DNA from: Hamadaea tsunoensis DSM 44101
GTDB lineage: Bacteria; Actinomycetota; Actinomycetes; Mycobacteriales; Micromonosporaceae
DNA length: 64,000 bases
Direction of reading: 5' to 3'
NCBI RefSeq assembly: GCF_000428945.1
Contig: NZ_AUAX01000028.1
Span: 1 to 64,000 of the forward strand
The position numbers and the translations under genes were made by a program. Positions 61,450 through 64,000 of the stretch are shown here, in pieces. The stretch's first letter is position 1. The number at the start of each line of letters is the position of its first letter. The notes below the pieces were generated by a model that saw only the letters and a list, made by a program, of their open reading frames with translations, was not told where the DNA came from and did no database searches.

Positions 61450-62328
61450 ATGCGTAGCGAGAAACTCACCTTCTACATCGAGTCAGTCTCGGCAGTATCT
61501 GAAGGCTGGCGGTTGGAGGGCGAGCCTGGATATCACCCGAGGCATTGGGCTCGTCCTGGTGAACGCTTTGTCCATGCTTGCCATGAGAACGGGCGAGGCG
61601 AGCGGGCTGTAGACCTAGTAGTGCTGGAGCTGTCGAGTTCCCACACCGTCGTCACCGGTTCAGGTGGCGACCAGCTCTGCCCGAACGACATCGTCTCCGG
61701 CGAGCGCATGGTCATGGACACCAGTTCGGTTGCCGACCGGCTTTCGTCTCCTGATGACGCTGCAGCACACCTTGCTCGGTTACTGGCCTTACCGGAACTC
61801 GGCATCGGGAGCGGGTCGGACTGGTCGCCGGTTGAGGCTGAGCTGGGTTTTGCTCTCCCTGGCGACTACAAGCTTTTCATCGATGCCTACGGTGCCGGTA
61901 TGGTCGACGACCATCTCATGGTTTGCGGTCCTGGTGGCATTGCGGACTGGGCGGATCTTTTGCGACACAATGCCTACGCCCGCGAGTGCGTCCGTTCAGA
62001 ATTCGCCGGTCCTGACGGCGACTCGGGAGTTTGGAGCTTGGGCGACGCGTCCCGCTGGGCACCGGATCGCGCGGAGGTTCCGTCATGGTTCGGGCCTGGC
62101 GACGACCTGATCTCGTGGGGACACACTGGCAATGGCGACTTCCTCTTCTGGCATGTCAAGCCTGACATCACACCGAATGAATGGCCGGTGGCGTTCAAGG
62201 AACGAGGACCCTTCTGGGAGTATTACGGGGCAGGCTTCGGCGCTTCTCTTGCGGGCTTACTCACCGGCGATATCCAGTCTGAGTACCTCAGCCGATGGTT
62301 CGGCGGCCCGCACACGTACGCATTCTAG
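61450..62328 (+). CDS. SMI1/KNR4-family protein with N-terminal extension
   Basis: 292 residues from ATG 61450. The C-half is SMI1/KNR4 (SUKH): EAELGFALPGDYKLFIDAYGAGMVDDHLMVCGPGG and SWGHTGNGDFLFWHVKPD. The first 90 residues form an extra beta-rich domain (KLTFYIESVSAV..). SUKH proteins are often immunity proteins against polymorphic toxins. No toxin is adjacent. Confidence 0.85.
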   Translation: MRSEKLTFYIESVSAVSEGWRLEGEPGYHPRHWARPGERFVHACHENGRGERAVDLVVLELSSSHTVVTGSGGDQLCPNDIVSGERMVMDTSSVADRLSSPDDAAAHLARLLALPELGIGSGSDWSPVEAELGFALPGDYKLFIDAYGAGMVDDHLMVCGPGGIADWADLLRHNAYARECVRSEFAGPDGDSGVWSLGDASRWAPDRAEVPSWFGPGDDLISWGHTGNGDFLFWHVKPDITPNEWPVAFKERGPFWEYYGAGFGASLAGLLTGDIQSEYLSRWFGGPHTYAF

Positions 62329-62499
62329 TAACTCAGACATTCCTCGCTTATCCAACAAAGTACGCTCGCCATCGCGCTCACGTCGACTTTGTTGCCGCCG
62401 GGGGCGAACCGACCATTGATGCTCAGGCAGCCCTTTCGAGTCAGCTCTTACTTCGACCGCTTCAGCGTGTTTGATAAGACCACCCTGCTGTCGGTATAC

Positions 62500-62817
62500 C
62501 TGTTCACCCGGGTGCTGTTCGTCTACGCCGACGCCGGGTCCGCAAGGCTCCGGGTCGAGCGATGCCAGCGTATCCTGCCCACCACCCTGCACATCGTGCG
62601 CAAAGCCCGGGCCAGAAAGGATTCGCGGCAATCGCCGGCGGGTGGGCGTCGAGAGATCCCTGGCCTGTTCCACCCCTACCGCCGGCTAGCTCACGACTAC
62701 AAACGTCACCCCGCCACCGCCGAAGCGATGATCCGCTGGGCCGCGATCAGCGGCATGGTCCGCCGCCTCACCCGCGGCATGCCTGCGATCCACCGGCAGG
62801 CGTACGCCATCAACTGA
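62500..62817 (+). pseudogene. IS5-family transposase remnant (C-terminal part, frameshifted)
   Basis: A C-terminal IS5-type sequence is split over three frames: VLFVYADAGSAR..TTLHIVRK, then GQKGFAAIAGGW, then VERSLACST and finally YRRLAHDYKRHPATAEAMIRWAAISGMVRRLTRG. No single frame spans it, and the N-terminal half is absent. Decayed mobile-element debris between the SMI1-like and the next gene. Confidence 0.75.
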
Positions 62818-62877
62818 CCCGTCCCGCACCGTTACTCGACGACCGCGGCTCCAGCCGGCTGCTAACCTCCCGAGCTG

Positions 62878-63366
62878 ATGAGACGATTCGGTGATCGGGC
62901 CACATTCGCCGTTGAGCTCGGCGAGACCATCTCGCCAGTACTTCGCGTAATTGATCTCTGGGCAGCGGGCAAACACATGACGACCGACGACAACGTCGCC
63001 TTCATCCCCTCCTTTCTCCGCCTTATCCGGCCTACCGCTACACAGGTTCGCCAACGCGACATTCCGTCCTGCCCCTTTCCTGGACGTTCGCCAGAAGAGA
63101 ACTACCGGCTCCTTCATGCCGACGAGACAGAGTTCCGGGAACGATTCTGGTTCATGCACTGGGGCGAGACCGTCGACAACCTGTCGTGTTATGCCTACCT
63201 CGACGAAGTCCTGGTGATCGTCTTCGCGTTCTGGCGGACAACGCATCCCGACCTGGACGATCTTGGCAAGATTTTCGTCACCAAGATCGAACCGGAAGAG
63301 TTCGCAGTGATCCTGCAGGGCGCGGCCGACGCGATCGAGGCCGACTCAATCCGAGAAACAACCTGA
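62878..63366 (+). CDS. Hypothetical protein, possibly immunity-type
   Basis: 162 residues, ATG start. Wording CYAYLDEVLVIVFAFWRTTHPDLDDLGKIFVTKIEPEEFAVILQGAADAI is a compact alpha/beta fold, like small immunity proteins in toxin systems, but I cannot name a family. Next to transposase debris. Confidence 0.6.
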   Translation: MRRFGDRATFAVELGETISPVLRVIDLWAAGKHMTTDDNVAFIPSFLRLIRPTATQVRQRDIPSCPFPGRSPEENYRLLHADETEFRERFWFMHWGETVDNLSCYAYLDEVLVIVFAFWRTTHPDLDDLGKIFVTKIEPEEFAVILQGAADAIEADSIRETT

Positions 63367-63614
63367 CGCTCGACTTCTCAAACGCTTAGAGGCGACTGCT
63401 CGGCCACGAGCTTCGGGGCCATGCGGGTGGCAGCTTCAGCCGTTCGGCCTGCGGAGCGTACGGTAGTCGCGCCCTGATCCCGGCTTCCGGGTTGAGGATG
63501 GCCGTCGGCGAGGGGGCGCACCGCGGCGCTGCAGCACGGCCTGATCTCCGTAAGCTTGTATCGGCGCAGCTAGTAGGGGGTTCGGGCGCGCTCATCGCTT
63601 CGATCCCCGCTGCT

Positions 63615-64000
63615 TCACTTCTGGTACTTCCAGAACCGCCCCTTGCCTTCGGCGATCCACTCCAGCGCTTCCGCCATTCGCTTCTGCCGCGTCGCGTCGG
63701 TCTTCGCGCTCTCGAGCCACTCGACATAGCCCGTACGGAACGACGGTGCCGCCTTCTCGAAGACCTGCCTGGCGGCTTCGTTGGCCGACAGTGCTTCGAG
63801 GAGGTAGTCCGGGGTCGGCGGCTCCGGCTTGCTGCCCGGTGCGGCCTTGGCCGTCTTGTCGAGCTTGACCCCCCGGTCGTTCAGGTCCATCGCTTCCTTG
63901 ATGAAACCGGCCAGTTCCTCGTCGGAGGGCAGGTCGGCCAGGCTCTTGAGCCTGCCCATGAAGCGCTGGTCCGGCTTCACCTTCTTGCCCCCAGCGAATC
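63615..64000 (-). CDS. YdeI/OmpD-associated-type protein, N-terminus outside window
   Basis: At least 128 residues. ATG/GTG at 63980 could be internal: the frame stays open to the window edge (FAGGKKVKPDQRFMGRLKSL..), so the gene is probably cut. Conserved tail FEKAAPSFRTGYVEWLESAKTDATRQKRMAEALEWIAEGK matches the YdeI/OmpD-associated family. Role unknown, perhaps stress-related. Confidence 0.75.
   Translation of the reverse strand, partial: FAGGKKVKPDQRFMGRLKSLADLPSDEELAGFIKEAMDLNDRGVKLDKTAKAAPGSKPEPPTPDYLLEALSANEAARQVFEKAAPSFRTGYVEWLESAKTDATRQKRMAEALEWIAEGKGRFWKYQK

Overview
The window comes from a very GC-rich genome. Genes are densely packed with many ATGA/GTGA start-stop overlaps and frequent GTG/TTG starts. 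The families present (DUF222-HNH, ECF41 sigma factor, MocR regulator, MetX/MetY, CE4-CBM2 deacetylase) are typical of Actinomycetota. The word GTACGC is very common, which would fit Micromonosporales, but that placement is inference. It looks chromosomal. I see no rRNA, tRNA, CRISPR array or replication origin.

Layout. 1-3.2 kb: an IS701-type element inserted in an LRR-Roc GTPase gene. 3.6-11.6 kb: methyltransferase, two secreted proteins, an acyl-CoA-dehydrogenase-like flavoenzyme, a MocR regulator divergent from an EamA exporter, an SDR and a 2H phosphoesterase. 12.4-23.2 kb: a sulfur region (sulfonate-type ABC transporter, SsuD-like monooxygenase, flavin monooxygenase, OsmC, then a tight metX-metY-CoA-binding-quinone reductase operon). 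23.7-36.6 kb: APC permease, LysR/EamA pair, YeiH exporter with a 60-aa partner, SMI1-like protein, DUF222-HNH protein, a FAD monooxygenase/TetR pair, a PadR pair and phenylacetate-CoA ligase. 36.7-42.9 kb: CE4-CBM2 deacetylase, a membrane-anchored GH5 glycosidase, LysE. 42.9-48.4 kb: two-component system, lipoprotein, adaptor and MacB-like ABC exporter. 49.6-56.9 kb: a candidate defence island. 57-64 kb: small enzymes, an ECF41 sigma factor, SMI1-like genes and transposase debris.

Three things stand out. (1) The 49.6-56.9 kb island has two divergent operons: winged-helix protein plus a giant double-P-loop ATPase, facing a structured leader RNA plus HEPN (Abi-like) protein, DUF3696-type ATPase and TOPRIM-like protein. 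(2) About twenty unrelated genes carry short tandem repeats. Their period is always a multiple of three inside reading frames (12, 15, 18, 21 bp) and is 13, 14, 15, 17 or 22 bp in non-coding DNA. They sit at gene ends, often copying the stop codon, or as insertions in conserved folds. (3) A family of long imperfect palindromes, about 115-136 bp per arm, occupies two intergenic regions between convergent genes.

All functional calls come from reading the sequence and from family knowledge; no database search was possible.
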